From contig DASZSB010000194.1 in NCBI GenBank assembly GCA_035548835.1, forward strand, positions 1 through 64,000: DNA of 64,000 nt. Direction: 5' to 3'. The notes beneath the pieces were generated by a model. That model was not told where the DNA came from and ran no database searches. It worked only from the letters and a program-made list of their open reading frames with translations. The translations under genes were made by a program, and so were the position numbers. The stretch is from FEN-1219 sp035548835 (GTDB taxonomy: Bacteria > Pseudomonadota > Gammaproteobacteria > Steroidobacterales > Rariloculaceae). Within the stretch, counting starts at the first letter, position 1, and every line of letters begins with the position of its first letter. Positions 43,631 through 52,579 of the stretch are shown piece after piece.

Positions 43631-45850
43631 TCATTGGCAGCTCGTGAGCCCCGCGATCCACTGCGTGAGCAGCGCCACGCCGGCCGCGTCCACGACGCTC
43701 GACGCCAACGGCGGCATGCCGTTCGCGTCACGTCGGTTGGCACGCGCCACGAGCACGGAGTTGGCCGGGCTGCCCGGCGCAACGATGCGCGCGGCGGCGC
43801 CAATCCCCAAGTCTCCGGCCTGCGGCGGTGCGTCGCAGGCGGCCGTGGCGGACAGCAGCGTGGAATAGCGCAGGTCCATGGAGCTCGGCGTGCCGCCGCC
43901 GGGCCGGTGGCACTGCGAGCAGTTCGTGTGCAGATAGGCCCGCGCGCGCTGGCCGATCGGCGCGGTGGTATCCGCGGGGTCCGGCATGGCCGGCTGATTG
44001 GCCGGGTCGCCGAGCGGCGTGCTGAACATCGAGATCGAATCGAGCGTGCGCAGCTCGTTGGCGGTGCGGCCGGTGCTCGCGTAGACGAAGTCGTGGTTCA
44101 GCTGCGCGGCTTCCGGGCCGAGCGCGTAGCCTGCGGCCTGCGTGTGGCAGCGGTTGCACTCGTCGCCGCTGGGATAGCGCCAGCTCTGCCCGCCGATCGT
44201 GACGGTCTTGCCGCCAGTGACGAGCGTGGCGGCGGTCTGCTGCGCGTTCCACTCGTAGGTGTAGCCGGCCCACTCGCCGTCGGGATGGCGCATGAAGAGT
44301 CGCGTCTCGATCAGCGCTCCGTTCAGGCGAAAGTTCTTCACGAGCACGCTGCCGCTCGGGAACGTGAAATCGCCGTCGGCGCCGACGGCAATCGACGTGC
44401 CGTTCGGAATCGCGAGCCAGCGGTCCTTCGTGGCACCGTCGGACCAGAACGCGGCCGCGGGCGCGTACGGGATCAGGCCAGCCGCGGGCTGGCCCGGGTT
44501 CTGCGGGTTCACGCAGCCGGTGTCGGCCAGCGACGTGGGCACGGGCGACGCCGGCGCCGTGCCACCGCCACCGTCCACGATCTTGTACAGCGCACCGCCG
44601 TTGAGGTCGACGACGTACAGTTCGCCGTCGTTGCCCTGGCCGAACGACGCGATGCCGTAACCGGTATCGAGCAGCAGCTCCTTCGTGTAGGCGCCGCCGC
44701 TCGGCGCGAGCCGCCAGATGCGGCCGCTGCCGTAGTCGGCGAACAGATACGCTCCCGCGAGCGCGGGCAAAGCGCTGCCGCGGTACACGTAGCCGCCCGT
44801 CACGGAGTTGCCTTCGCTGTGGTCGTAGTCGATCACGGGTTCGATCAGGCCCGTGACCGCGGCACACGCCGCGGCAGGTGCGCTGTCGGCGTATGCGTGG
44901 GTGCCCTCGCGGCAGTTCCAGCCGTAGTTGCCACCGCGCACGATCCTGTCGATCTCCTCGTACTGGTTCTGGCCCACGTCGCCCGCCCAGAGCTCGCCGG
45001 TGGAGCGGTCGAAGCTCCAGCGCCACGGATTGCGCACGCCGGACGCGTAGATCTGCTTGCAATTGCCGGCTTTGACGGTGAAGTCGGCCGTGCACATGAC
45101 ACCGCTCGCGGCAAACGGATTGTCGGCCGGGATCGTGTATGGCACCGCGCCGTCCACGTTGATGCGCAGGAAGTCGCCGAGCATGTCCTGCGTGTTCTGG
45201 GCGTGTCCCTGCGGATCGCCGCCCGAGCCACCATCGCCAAAGCCGATGTACAGATTGCCGTCCGGGCCGAACCCGAGGTTGCCGCCGTTGTGGTTGTCGT
45301 ACGGCTGGTTCAGCTTCAGCACGTCCTGCCGCGTGCCCGGATTCAGCGTGGCGCCGCCATCCGTGCTCGTGAAGCGCGCGATGACCGACACCATCGGCGA
45401 GCCTTCCGTGAACGACACGTAGGCGTAGTGGTTCGTAGCCCAGCCCGGATGAAACGCCATGCCAAGCAACCCACCTTCGGGGTTGCTGTTCACGGTCAGC
45501 GACAGGAAAGTGCTGGCCGTCGCGACGTTCGCAGTGTTCGCAAACACGCGCACCGCGCCGGTCTTCTCGAGCACGAACCAGCGCGAGTCGTCGCCCGGCG
45601 CCTGCAGCATCGCGAGCGGCTGGTTCAGCGCAACGCCGCCGAACACGCGTTGCAGCGCAATGGTGCTGCCGGCGCCGCTTGCCGTCTTCGCGGGTGCGAC
45701 GCACGTGGCGTTTGCGGGCCGCGCATCGAGCCCTGCCGGCGGCGAGCCCGGCGGCGGAGGGTTATTGCTCGACGATCCGCCGCCCCCGCCACCGCAGGCC
45801 GTCAGCAACGCACCGACGCACACCAGCAGATGGCGACGACGCAAACGCAT
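43631..45850 (-). CDS. PQQ-dependent sugar dehydrogenase-type lipoprotein with C-terminal diheme domain
   Basis: 739 residues from the ATG at 45850. Lipobox LLTAC (C19) is followed by a Gly/Ser/Pro linker. The soluble-aldose-dehydrogenase-type beta-propeller (about 60-420) includes GLLGMAFHPGW, LNQPYDNHNGGNLGFGPDG and ASGVRNPWRWSFD. The C-terminal part has heme motifs CNRCH (C565) and CSQCH (C644). Electrons from a bound-PQQ oxidation would pass to the hemes. The substrate is unknown; it is predicted to sit on an envelope membrane. Confidence 0.85.
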   Translation of the reverse strand: MRLRRRHLLVCVGALLTACGGGGGGSSSNNPPPPGSPPAGLDARPANATCVAPAKTASGAGSTIALQRVFGGVALNQPLAMLQAPGDDSRWFVLEKTGAVRVFANTANVATASTFLSLTVNSNPEGGLLGMAFHPGWATNHYAYVSFTEGSPMVSVIARFTSTDGGATLNPGTRQDVLKLNQPYDNHNGGNLGFGPDGNLYIGFGDGGSGGDPQGHAQNTQDMLGDFLRINVDGAVPYTIPADNPFAASGVMCTADFTVKAGNCKQIYASGVRNPWRWSFDRSTGELWAGDVGQNQYEEIDRIVRGGNYGWNCREGTHAYADSAPAAACAAVTGLIEPVIDYDHSEGNSVTGGYVYRGSALPALAGAYLFADYGSGRIWRLAPSGGAYTKELLLDTGYGIASFGQGNDGELYVVDLNGGALYKIVDGGGGTAPASPVPTSLADTGCVNPQNPGQPAAGLIPYAPAAAFWSDGATKDRWLAIPNGTSIAVGADGDFTFPSGSVLVKNFRLNGALIETRLFMRHPDGEWAGYTYEWNAQQTAATLVTGGKTVTIGGQSWRYPSGDECNRCHTQAAGYALGPEAAQLNHDFVYASTGRTANELRTLDSISMFSTPLGDPANQPAMPDPADTTAPIGQRARAYLHTNCSQCHRPGGGTPSSMDLRYSTLLSATAACDAPPQAGDLGIGAAARIVAPGSPANSVLVARANRRDANGMPPLASSVVDAAGVALLTQWIAGLTSCQ

Positions 45851-46004
45851 GGTGTGATTCAGCCCAATCATCCCCGATTCATGCTGCGCATCCGCGCCGG
45901 CGAAAACAAGCGGTTTCACCGTCGGCATTCGCAGACATCGCGGCGCGCGGCAGCCCCGCCCGGCGCCTTGACCCACGGCAGCGGCTCTGCAAAGGTTCCG
46001 GCTC

Positions 46005-47561
46005 ATGCACGCCCAGCGTTACGTCAACGCCGCCTTCGCCGCCTCGCTCGTAGTGTTCGCCGCCTGCACGATCAATCCGGTGACGGGCAACCGCGAGCTC
46101 GCGCTGATCTCGGCGGATCAGGAGATCGCGATCGGCCAGGAGCAGTACGCGCCGTCGCAGCAGATGCAGGGCGGCGACTACTCGCTCGATCCTGCGCTCA
46201 CGGCCTACGTGCGCGGCGTGGGCGCGAAGCTCGCGGCCGTCAGCGACCGCTCGCTGCCGTACGAATTCGTGGTGCTGAACAACTCGGTGCCGAACGCCTG
46301 GGCGCTGCCCGGCGGCAAGATCGCCGTGAACCGCGGCCTGCTGACGGAGCTCAACTCCGAGGCCGAGCTCGCGGCCGTGCTGGGCCACGAGATCGTGCAC
46401 GCGGCCGCGCGCCACGGTGCCATTGCCATGCAGCGCGGCCTGCTGCTCGGCGTGGTGGTCTCCGGCGTGCAGGTCGCCGCGCGCGGCGGCAACTTCGCCG
46501 GACTCGCCGTCGGCGCGGCCAGCGTGGGCGCGCAGCTGATCTCGCAGCGCAACAGCCGCGAGAACGAGCTCGAGGCGGACCAGTACGGCATGCAGTACAT
46601 GGCGCGCGCGGGCTACGACCCGAGCGCCGCGGTCGCGCTGCAGGAGACCTTCGTGCGGATCTCGCAGCAATCCGGCGGCGAGCAGGGCCGCCTCGCGGCG
46701 CTGTTCGCGAGCCATCCGCCCTCCACGGAGCGCGTGGAGAAGAACCGCGCCACGGCCGCGACGCTGCCGAAGGGCGGCGACGTGGGCCGCGAGCGCTATC
46801 AGGCCGCCACCGCCGCTCTGCGCCAGCGGCAGCCGGCCTACGACGCCTACGACAAGGGCCGCGCGGCGCTCGCGGACAACAAACCGGCCGACGCCGAACG
46901 CTTCGCACAGGAAGCCGTGCGACTGCTGCCCGCGGAAGCGCAGTTCCACGCGCTGCAGGGCGACATCGCGCTGCAGCAGAAGCGCTACGACGAAGCCGTG
47001 CGCCACTACGGCGACGCCGTCGCCCGCAACGATCGTTTCTTCTACTACCACCTGCAGAAGGGCATCGCGCACCGGCAGCTGCGTCAGTGGGACCCGGCGC
47101 GCACCGAGCTCGAACGCAGCGTGCAGCTGCTGCCGACCGCAGAGGGCTACTACGCGCTCGGCGTCGTCGCCGAGCAGCGCGGCGATCGGGCGGCGGCGCT
47201 CGAGCACTACGCGCGCGCGGCGCAATCGTCGGGCGCCGCGGGCCAGGCGGCGCAGGAGGCGGCCGTGCGACTCGACCTGCCGGCGAACCCCGGCAAGTAC
47301 CTGGCGGCGCGGGGGACTCTGGACAGCAACGGCCAGCTGATCGTCGAAGTCGGCAACCCCACGCACATGGCGGTGACGGACGTGGTCGTCAGGGTGCGCT
47401 ACGCCGACGCGCAGGGCACGATTCGCGAGCAGAGCCGCACGCTCGCGGGCCCGCTGCCAGCGGGTCAGACGCAGCGGCTGGCGACGGGGCTCGGGCCCTT
47501 CGCGCCGACCGCCACGCTCGAGGTCACGGTGACGGCGGCCAGGCTGCCGCAGAGCCCGTAG
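46005..47561 (+). CDS. M48-family metalloprotease lipoprotein with TPR region (BepA/YfgC-like)
   Basis: 518 residues. Lipobox FAAC (C21) is followed by M48 motif VLGHEIVHAAARHG with zinc ligands H128 and H132 and ENELEADQYG providing the glutamate. TPR repeats occupy about 285-415, and a beta-rich C-terminal domain follows (about 420-518). It resembles BepA, which handles outer-membrane proteins in the periplasm, but has an extra C-terminal part. It is divergent from the PQQ-heme gene. Confidence 0.9.
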   Translation: MHAQRYVNAAFAASLVVFAACTINPVTGNRELALISADQEIAIGQEQYAPSQQMQGGDYSLDPALTAYVRGVGAKLAAVSDRSLPYEFVVLNNSVPNAWALPGGKIAVNRGLLTELNSEAELAAVLGHEIVHAAARHGAIAMQRGLLLGVVVSGVQVAARGGNFAGLAVGAASVGAQLISQRNSRENELEADQYGMQYMARAGYDPSAAVALQETFVRISQQSGGEQGRLAALFASHPPSTERVEKNRATAATLPKGGDVGRERYQAATAALRQRQPAYDAYDKGRAALADNKPADAERFAQEAVRLLPAEAQFHALQGDIALQQKRYDEAVRHYGDAVARNDRFFYYHLQKGIAHRQLRQWDPARTELERSVQLLPTAEGYYALGVVAEQRGDRAAALEHYARAAQSSGAAGQAAQEAAVRLDLPANPGKYLAARGTLDSNGQLIVEVGNPTHMAVTDVVVRVRYADAQGTIREQSRTLAGPLPAGQTQRLATGLGPFAPTATLEVTVTAARLPQSP

Positions 47562-48263
47562 CTACTCGGCCATCAGGCTGACGATCTGATCCAGCTTGAA
47601 CGTGTAGCTGCGGCAGCCCGGGCGCAGCACGTCCGAGTCCGTCCAGCCCTGATAGCGCGAGCGGCGCAGTGCGGCCAGGATCGGCTCGCGGAAGATCTCG
47701 TCGGACAGCTCGATCAGCTCCGGCCGCTGGATGACGCCGTTCGAATCGACGAAGAAACACGTCACGGCGTACCCCTGCTTGGCCTGACGAATGGCCTGCA
47801 CCGGGTAGTACGGGGTCGCAGTGGTCACGGGCACGAGCGGCGGCAACGGCCGGCCCGTCGGCGCAACCGCGGGCGGCACCTCGCCCGAATCGAGCGCGGA
47901 GCACCACCAGCCGCCGACGTTCGCGAACGTGCGCCAGCCGCCCCCGAGCGTGGGCTGCCGCAGATCCGCGTTGAACTGCCGGCCCGTCTGCGGATCGCTG
48001 AACTCGAGCCGGCTGCCCTCCTGGAACCAGCCGGTCAACGCACTCCACGGGCTCGTGCGGTCCGCCTCGATGCGCGCGATGTGGGCCGCACCGCCGGATG
48101 CGAAATGCAGCAGCACGCGCTGATCGCCGAAATCCGGGCGTCCGTAGAGCACGCAGCCCCACGTGCCGACGGGATCGATGCGCTCGGCCCGGGCGCTGCC
48201 CGGGACGGCCGCGGCGAGCAGCATCGCAAGGACCACGAACGTGAACGCGCCGGCTGCGCGCAT
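47562..48263 (-). CDS. Exported protein with TonB C-terminal-like domain
   Basis: 233 residues. A signal peptide (1-26, VPGSARA) is followed by a lipocalin-like or unique beta region (about 30-120). The C-terminal domain resembles TonB: TPYYPVQAIRQAKQGYAVTCFFVDSNGVIQRPELIELSDEIF. It lacks the N-terminal membrane anchor and proline-rich linker of a true energy transducer. It starts one base into the TPR gene's stop, so they are coupled. Confidence 0.75.
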   Translation of the reverse strand: MRAAGAFTFVVLAMLLAAAVPGSARAERIDPVGTWGCVLYGRPDFGDQRVLLHFASGGAAHIARIEADRTSPWSALTGWFQEGSRLEFSDPQTGRQFNADLRQPTLGGGWRTFANVGGWWCSALDSGEVPPAVAPTGRPLPPLVPVTTATPYYPVQAIRQAKQGYAVTCFFVDSNGVIQRPELIELSDEIFREPILAALRRSRYQGWTDSDVLRPGCRSYTFKLDQIVSLMAE

Positions 48264-48793
48264 TACTGATGCTCCTCGACGGTGACGCTCGGCTGCAGCG
48301 TGCTCTCGTTGATCATGCCGCGAATCGTGGTCATCGTGCGTGCGCTCGGATTGATGGCTACTGCCCTCTCGAGATCCGCATTGGCGCGGCGATACTGCTT
48401 CTTCTTGTAGTAGGCGTAGGAGCGGTTGTTGTAAGCGTGCCAGTTCTGATCGTTGATCTGCAGCGCTTCGGTGCAGGTCCTGATCGCGAGATCGAGCTCA
48501 CCCTTCGCGGCATAGGCCGCGCACAGATTCGAGAGGCCGGCGGCGCGGTCGCGCGTCGAGCCGGGCCGCGCGAGGCCGAGCTTCGTCAGGCGAATGCCGT
48601 CGTCGTACTGTTGCGCGCGGATGGCTTCGGCGCCGGCGGCGAGAAACTCGTTGCCCACACCGATCACGGTGCGACTGTCCGCGCTGGGCTTGGAGGGGTC
48701 CTGAAGCTGCGCAGGCTGGCCCGACGTGGCGCTCGCCACGCAATACACGGCTAGACCGCAGATGACCCAGCGCGCCACGTTACTCTCCTCCAC
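48263..48793 (-). CDS. Exported TPR-repeat protein
   Basis: 176 residues from the ATG at 48793 (or a GTG six codons in). An N-terminal signal (WVICGLAVYCVASATSGQ) is followed by TPR units from about residue 48 on (AAGLSNLCAAYAAKGELDLAIRTCTEAL; NNRSYAYYKKKQYRRANADLERAVAINP). It is coupled to the TonB-like gene, divergent from moeA with 14 bases between start codons. Function unknown. Confidence 0.75.
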   Translation of the reverse strand: MEESNVARWVICGLAVYCVASATSGQPAQLQDPSKPSADSRTVIGVGNEFLAAGAEAIRAQQYDDGIRLTKLGLARPGSTRDRAAGLSNLCAAYAAKGELDLAIRTCTEALQINDQNWHAYNNRSYAYYKKKQYRRANADLERAVAINPSARTMTTIRGMINESTLQPSVTVEEHQ

Positions 48794-48807
48794 GTTAGTA
48801 TAGTACC

Positions 48808-50007
48808 GTGACCGAAGTCGCCGAAGCAGAAGCCCTGATCCTGGCCCACATGCCCCGGTTCGCGGCCCGCGAAGAGCCGCTGGCCGCCTGCGTGGACCGC
48901 GTGCTGGCGGAGGACATTGCGGCCGAGCGCGACCAGCCGCCGTTCGACCGGGTGACCATGGACGGCATCGCCGTGGCCTTCCGTGAGTGGCAGGACGGCC
49001 GCCGGAAGTTCACGGTGGCCGGCACCCAGCCGGCCGGCGCGCCGCCCATGGCGGTGACCGGGCCCGGCCAGTGCGTGGAAGTCATGACAGGCACTGCCCT
49101 GCCGCAGGGCACCGACACCGTGATCCCGGTGGAGCGCATTACGCGCACGGGACCCGCGGCCGAAGTCGGCGCAGACGCCGTCGTCAAAGAGAATCAGTTC
49201 GTGCACCGGCGCGGCAGCGACCGTCTGGCCGGCGCTCCGGTGCTGCGCGCCGGCACGCGCCTCGGCCCGCCCGAGATCGCCGTGCTGGCTGGAGCCGGCC
49301 GCGCCACCGCCCGGGTGACCGAGCTGCCGCGGGTCGCCGTGATCTCCACGGGCGACGAGCTCGTCGACGCCGGCAAGCCCATCGCGGCCCACCAGATCCG
49401 CTCCACGAACGACCGCGCGATCGAGGCCAGCCTCGCGCGGCACCGGCTCGGCACGGTCACGCGCGCGCGGCTGCGCGACGACGCCAATGCGCTCGCGGTC
49501 GCCATCGACCGGCTCGATACCGAGCTCGACGCGCTCGTGCTGAGCGGCGGCGTGTCGATGGGTCAGTTCGACTTCGTGCCGTCGGTGCTGGAGGAGCTCG
49601 GCGCGAAGCTCGTGCTGCACAAGATCGAGCAGCGGCCGGGGCGGCCGATGTGGTTCGGCGTCAGCGCGCGCAGCAAGCCGATCTTCGCGCTGCCGGGCAA
49701 TCCCGTGTCCACGCTCGTGTGCGCCACGCGCTATCTGCTGCCGGCACTGCGGGCGGCCTCCGGTCTCGCGCCAGCGCCGCCGGAGCTCGTGGAGCTCGCG
49801 GCCCCCGTCGAGGCGTCGCCGACGCTGACGATGTTCGTTCCCGTGACGCTCTCGTGGTCCAAGCGCGGGGCCGCGCTCGCGCAGCCGCATCCGACGAACA
49901 CGTCGGGCGACTTCGTGACACTGGCCGGCACGGAGGGATTCGTGGAGCTCGCCGCGAAGCGCGGCAGCTACGCCGCGGGCACCGTGGCGCGTCTCTTCCG
50001 CTGGTGA
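48808..50007 (+). CDS. moeA: Molybdopterin molybdotransferase
   Basis: 399 residues from a GTG at 48808. MoeA motifs: FDRVTMDGIAVAF, GQCVEVMTGTALPQGTDTVIPVE, ISTGDELVD, LSGGVSMGQFDFVPSVLEELG and FALPGNPVSTLV. It inserts molybdate into adenylated molybdopterin, so it completes the moa genes at 32-36 kb although unlinked by about 13 kb. It converges on the DUF3570 gene with 7 bases between stops. Confidence 0.95.
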   Translation: MTEVAEAEALILAHMPRFAAREEPLAACVDRVLAEDIAAERDQPPFDRVTMDGIAVAFREWQDGRRKFTVAGTQPAGAPPMAVTGPGQCVEVMTGTALPQGTDTVIPVERITRTGPAAEVGADAVVKENQFVHRRGSDRLAGAPVLRAGTRLGPPEIAVLAGAGRATARVTELPRVAVISTGDELVDAGKPIAAHQIRSTNDRAIEASLARHRLGTVTRARLRDDANALAVAIDRLDTELDALVLSGGVSMGQFDFVPSVLEELGAKLVLHKIEQRPGRPMWFGVSARSKPIFALPGNPVSTLVCATRYLLPALRAASGLAPAPPELVELAAPVEASPTLTMFVPVTLSWSKRGAALAQPHPTNTSGDFVTLAGTEGFVELAAKRGSYAAGTVARLFRW

Positions 50008-50014
50008 GCGGCGG

Positions 50015-51151
50015 CTAGAACCAGAACGACACGAACAGCTGGAAGACGTCCGCGTCGAAGCTGTACAACGGCTCGGTGCCGGCGGCGACCCCACGCGTGC
50101 GCAGGTCGCGGAAATCCTTGTAGTCGAACATCATGTGATCGAGGATCACGTTCAACGTGCCTTTGTCGATGAACTTCCAGCCGCTGCGCACGATGTCGTA
50201 GGTTGCGCCGAGGCTCAGCGACTGGCTCGTGAACGTGCTGAGCTCCTTGTCGCGCGCGAGGAAATTCTGATAGTTCACGCGCGGGAACAGATCGCTGTAG
50301 AAATCGCCCTTGGTCTGCGAGTAGTTGCGGATCTTGCCTTCGAACGTCCAGTGATCGACGGGGTGCGTATACCCGATCTCGAAGGTCCCGCTCTTCACGC
50401 CCCAGGTGTCGTGATAGTCGCGATACTCGGCCGACAGCGCGGCGCGATACGGCAGGAAATAGCGCATGCGCAGCGCGGCGGCGTCGCTCGTATGCGTGCG
50501 CGGATAGATTTCGCGCTGGTAGCTGTAGCCGAGCGGACTGCCCGGGTCGGCGTAACGCACCTGCCGGTACGGGTTGTTCAGAAAACCTTCGTCCGTGATC
50601 GTCTCGAACGAGAGGCCCACGAGCAGGTTCTTCGTCAGGATCTGCGAGACGCCGAGCCGGTAGCTCTGCGTCTTGACGGTGTCGTGGAACGTGGGATCGC
50701 CGCGACGACGCACCTCGTTGTTGCCGAGCGAATACCCCAGCGAGATCGTCGTCAGATCGCCGAACACGTCCTGGCTCACGCCGAACGTGAACGTGTTCGC
50801 CGTGTAGTCGTTCTCGACGCTGTTGATGACGCCGATGTTCATCGTCCAGCGGTCGTGCAGGTAATCGAGCCCGATCGACTTCTGCGTGCGCTCTTCCTTG
50901 TATGGGCTCGCCGTCGTGATGACGTCGATGGACGCGCTCGACACCTGGTCGACGTAGTAGTTGGCCGAGACCGAGAACTTCTGCGCGAACTGCTTGCGAA
51001 CGAGCACCGAGGGGCCCTGGATCGTCACGCCGCCGCCGTCGTAGCGGTGCATCAGCACGTCGATGCGGTCCTCCGGCAGCACGCCGGCCACGCCGGCACG
51101 TGCGACCGCCATGAGCACCAGACCGAAGACGACTCCGCGTATCACGTGCAC
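50015..51151 (-). CDS. DUF3570-family exported protein, probable outer-membrane barrel
   Basis: 378 residues from a GTG at 51151 (or 376 from 51145), starting one base after the DUF4266 stop. A signal peptide (about 1-22) is followed by beta-rich sequence of alternating polar/aromatic strands (SVSANYYVDQVSSASIDVIT, LGYSLGNNEVRRRGD). The end FQLFVSFWF is the aromatic C terminus of a barrel. DUF3570 has unknown function and commonly neighbours DUF4266. Last gene of the six-gene leftward operon. Confidence 0.82.
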   Translation of the reverse strand: MHVIRGVVFGLVLMAVARAGVAGVLPEDRIDVLMHRYDGGGVTIQGPSVLVRKQFAQKFSVSANYYVDQVSSASIDVITTASPYKEERTQKSIGLDYLHDRWTMNIGVINSVENDYTANTFTFGVSQDVFGDLTTISLGYSLGNNEVRRRGDPTFHDTVKTQSYRLGVSQILTKNLLVGLSFETITDEGFLNNPYRQVRYADPGSPLGYSYQREIYPRTHTSDAAALRMRYFLPYRAALSAEYRDYHDTWGVKSGTFEIGYTHPVDHWTFEGKIRNYSQTKGDFYSDLFPRVNYQNFLARDKELSTFTSQSLSLGATYDIVRSGWKFIDKGTLNVILDHMMFDYKDFRDLRTRGVAAGTEPLYSFDADVFQLFVSFWF

Positions 51152-51152
51152 C

Positions 51153-51398
51153 TCAGTTGCAGCCGCAGCCGCCGCCCGCGCCGCCGGTCGCGCCACGGGC
51201 GCCTTCGCGCGCGTCGTGAACGTGATCGATGTACGAGCTCGACACCGGATTGCGGTCGAGCGACATGATCGGGTCGGCCATGTGATCGCGCTCGTAGGGC
51301 TTCACCCAGGGCTCGATGCTGCAACCGCCGAGCACGCCGCAAGCCAGCGCCGCCAGAGCGACGCCCGCACCCGCACGACGAACGTGGAGCATGGACAT
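51153..51398 (-). CDS. DUF4266-family small lipoprotein
   Basis: 81 residues. Lipobox GVLGGC (C26) is followed by the DUF4266 signature SIEPWVKPYERDHMADPIMSLDRNP. The C terminus is glycine rich with C78 and C80 (GGGCGCN), which might bind metal or form a disulfide. It lies 5 bases after the thioredoxin gene and one before the DUF3570 gene. Confidence 0.85.
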   Translation of the reverse strand: MSMLHVRRAGAGVALAALACGVLGGCSIEPWVKPYERDHMADPIMSLDRNPVSSSYIDHVHDAREGARGATGGAGGGCGCN

Positions 51399-51403
51399 GG
51401 GAA

Positions 51404-51895
51404 TCACTCGCGCAGCAGCGCGCGAACCTCGTTCTGGTAATCGCCCTCGTACCCCGGCTTGTAGCCGTGATGCAGGTAGCGCATCGTGCCGTCCTTCGCG
51501 ACGATCACGGTGCTCGGCATCGTTTCCACCTTGTAGAGCTTGCTGACCTCGCTCTTCGTGTCGAACAGCACGGGGAACGACACCGGGGTTTCCTTCAGCC
51601 ACTTCCGGGCGCCCTCGGGGTTGTCCTCGACGTTCACGGCCAGCAGCTTGAAGCCGAGCTTGTTGTAGCGCTGATAGAGCGCCTCGAGATGCGGCATCTC
51701 CTGCCGGCACGGGACGCACCACGTGGCCCAGAAGTTGATCATCACGACATCGCCCTTCAGCGAGCCGAGCGATACGTTGCCGCCGTCGCGCGACGGCAGC
51801 GTGAATCCGGGTGCCGGCCCCTTGACCGAGTCCGCCGCGAAGGCCAGCGACGCCAGGAGAGCACTCACGACGATGACCGAAAACGCTCGCAACAT
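51404..51895 (-). CDS. Periplasmic TlpA-like thioredoxin
   Basis: 163 residues. A signal peptide (1-21) is followed by a TlpA/ResA fold with active site WCVPC (C60, C63), INFWATWC and cis-proline TMPSTVIV. Such proteins reduce cysteines of apocytochromes or metal sites in the periplasm. It lies among heme and cysteine-rich exported proteins, so a maturation role for them is likely but inferred. Confidence 0.9.
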   Translation of the reverse strand: MLRAFSVIVVSALLASLAFAADSVKGPAPGFTLPSRDGGNVSLGSLKGDVVMINFWATWCVPCRQEMPHLEALYQRYNKLGFKLLAVNVEDNPEGARKWLKETPVSFPVLFDTKSEVSKLYKVETMPSTVIVAKDGTMRYLHHGYKPGYEGDYQNEVRALLRE

Positions 51896-51919
51896 TGGGG
51901 ACCTCCGTGTCTGCCGAAA

Positions 51920-52579
51920 CTAGAAGAAGAACGTCACGCCGAGGTGGGCGCCCAGGTTGTGGGACGTCTTGGCCTGGCCCAGCAAGTCGGTGTCGAATAT
52001 CTGGTCCTCGACGTCGGCATGAACCGCAAGCCAGTCGAGCGGCATGATCCGGTAGCCGAGCCCTATGTTCATGGTGAACCGGTCATCCCCCGCGAACTTG
52101 GTCTTGCCGACGCCGCCGATCAGATACGTCGCGGTGTTCCACGCGCGCTTCTTACCGAAAAACCCTTCGCCGGGCAGGATGTCGTACCCCACCGAGACGT
52201 TATAGTAGGTGTAGTCGCGCTCGGCATCTGTGAGCAACTGCGCAGCGCCGCTCAGGCGCTCGAAGCTGGTCAGGCCGGCCGTCGTGCGGCCCGCTCCGAG
52301 CTGCACGAACACCTTGTCCGTGACGTGATACGCGAACGTGGCGCCGGTCGCGTTGTGGACGCCGAAGTCCTCGATGCTGAGGCTGCCCGCGAACACGCCG
52401 ACCTCGAAGTCCGATTTCTTGATCTTCGGAACCTTGATCTCGCGGCGCTCGACGTCGGGCTCGATCACGGGCGGCTGGCCGTTGTCGTCGCTGCGCACGA
52501 GCCTGTCGCGGCCACAGCCGCTCAAGACGCCGACGGCGAGCGTCAACGTCAGAAGAAGAACGACACTCCTGCCTTCCAT
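51920..52579 (-). CDS. Outer-membrane beta-barrel lipoprotein-like protein
   Basis: 219 residues. A lipobox-like VLSGC (C22) is followed by a charged linker (about 25-55) and a compact eight-strand-type barrel: FEVGVFAGSLSIEDFG through AHLGVTFFF at the end. It overlaps the SH3/barrel gene by 31 bases. Its barrel and that of the neighbour look related in length and ending (both end in a FFF), suggesting a pair. Confidence 0.75.
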   Translation of the reverse strand: MEGRSVVLLLTLTLAVGVLSGCGRDRLVRSDDNGQPPVIEPDVERREIKVPKIKKSDFEVGVFAGSLSIEDFGVHNATGATFAYHVTDKVFVQLGAGRTTAGLTSFERLSGAAQLLTDAERDYTYYNVSVGYDILPGEGFFGKKRAWNTATYLIGGVGKTKFAGDDRFTMNIGLGYRIMPLDWLAVHADVEDQIFDTDLLGQAKTSHNLGAHLGVTFFF

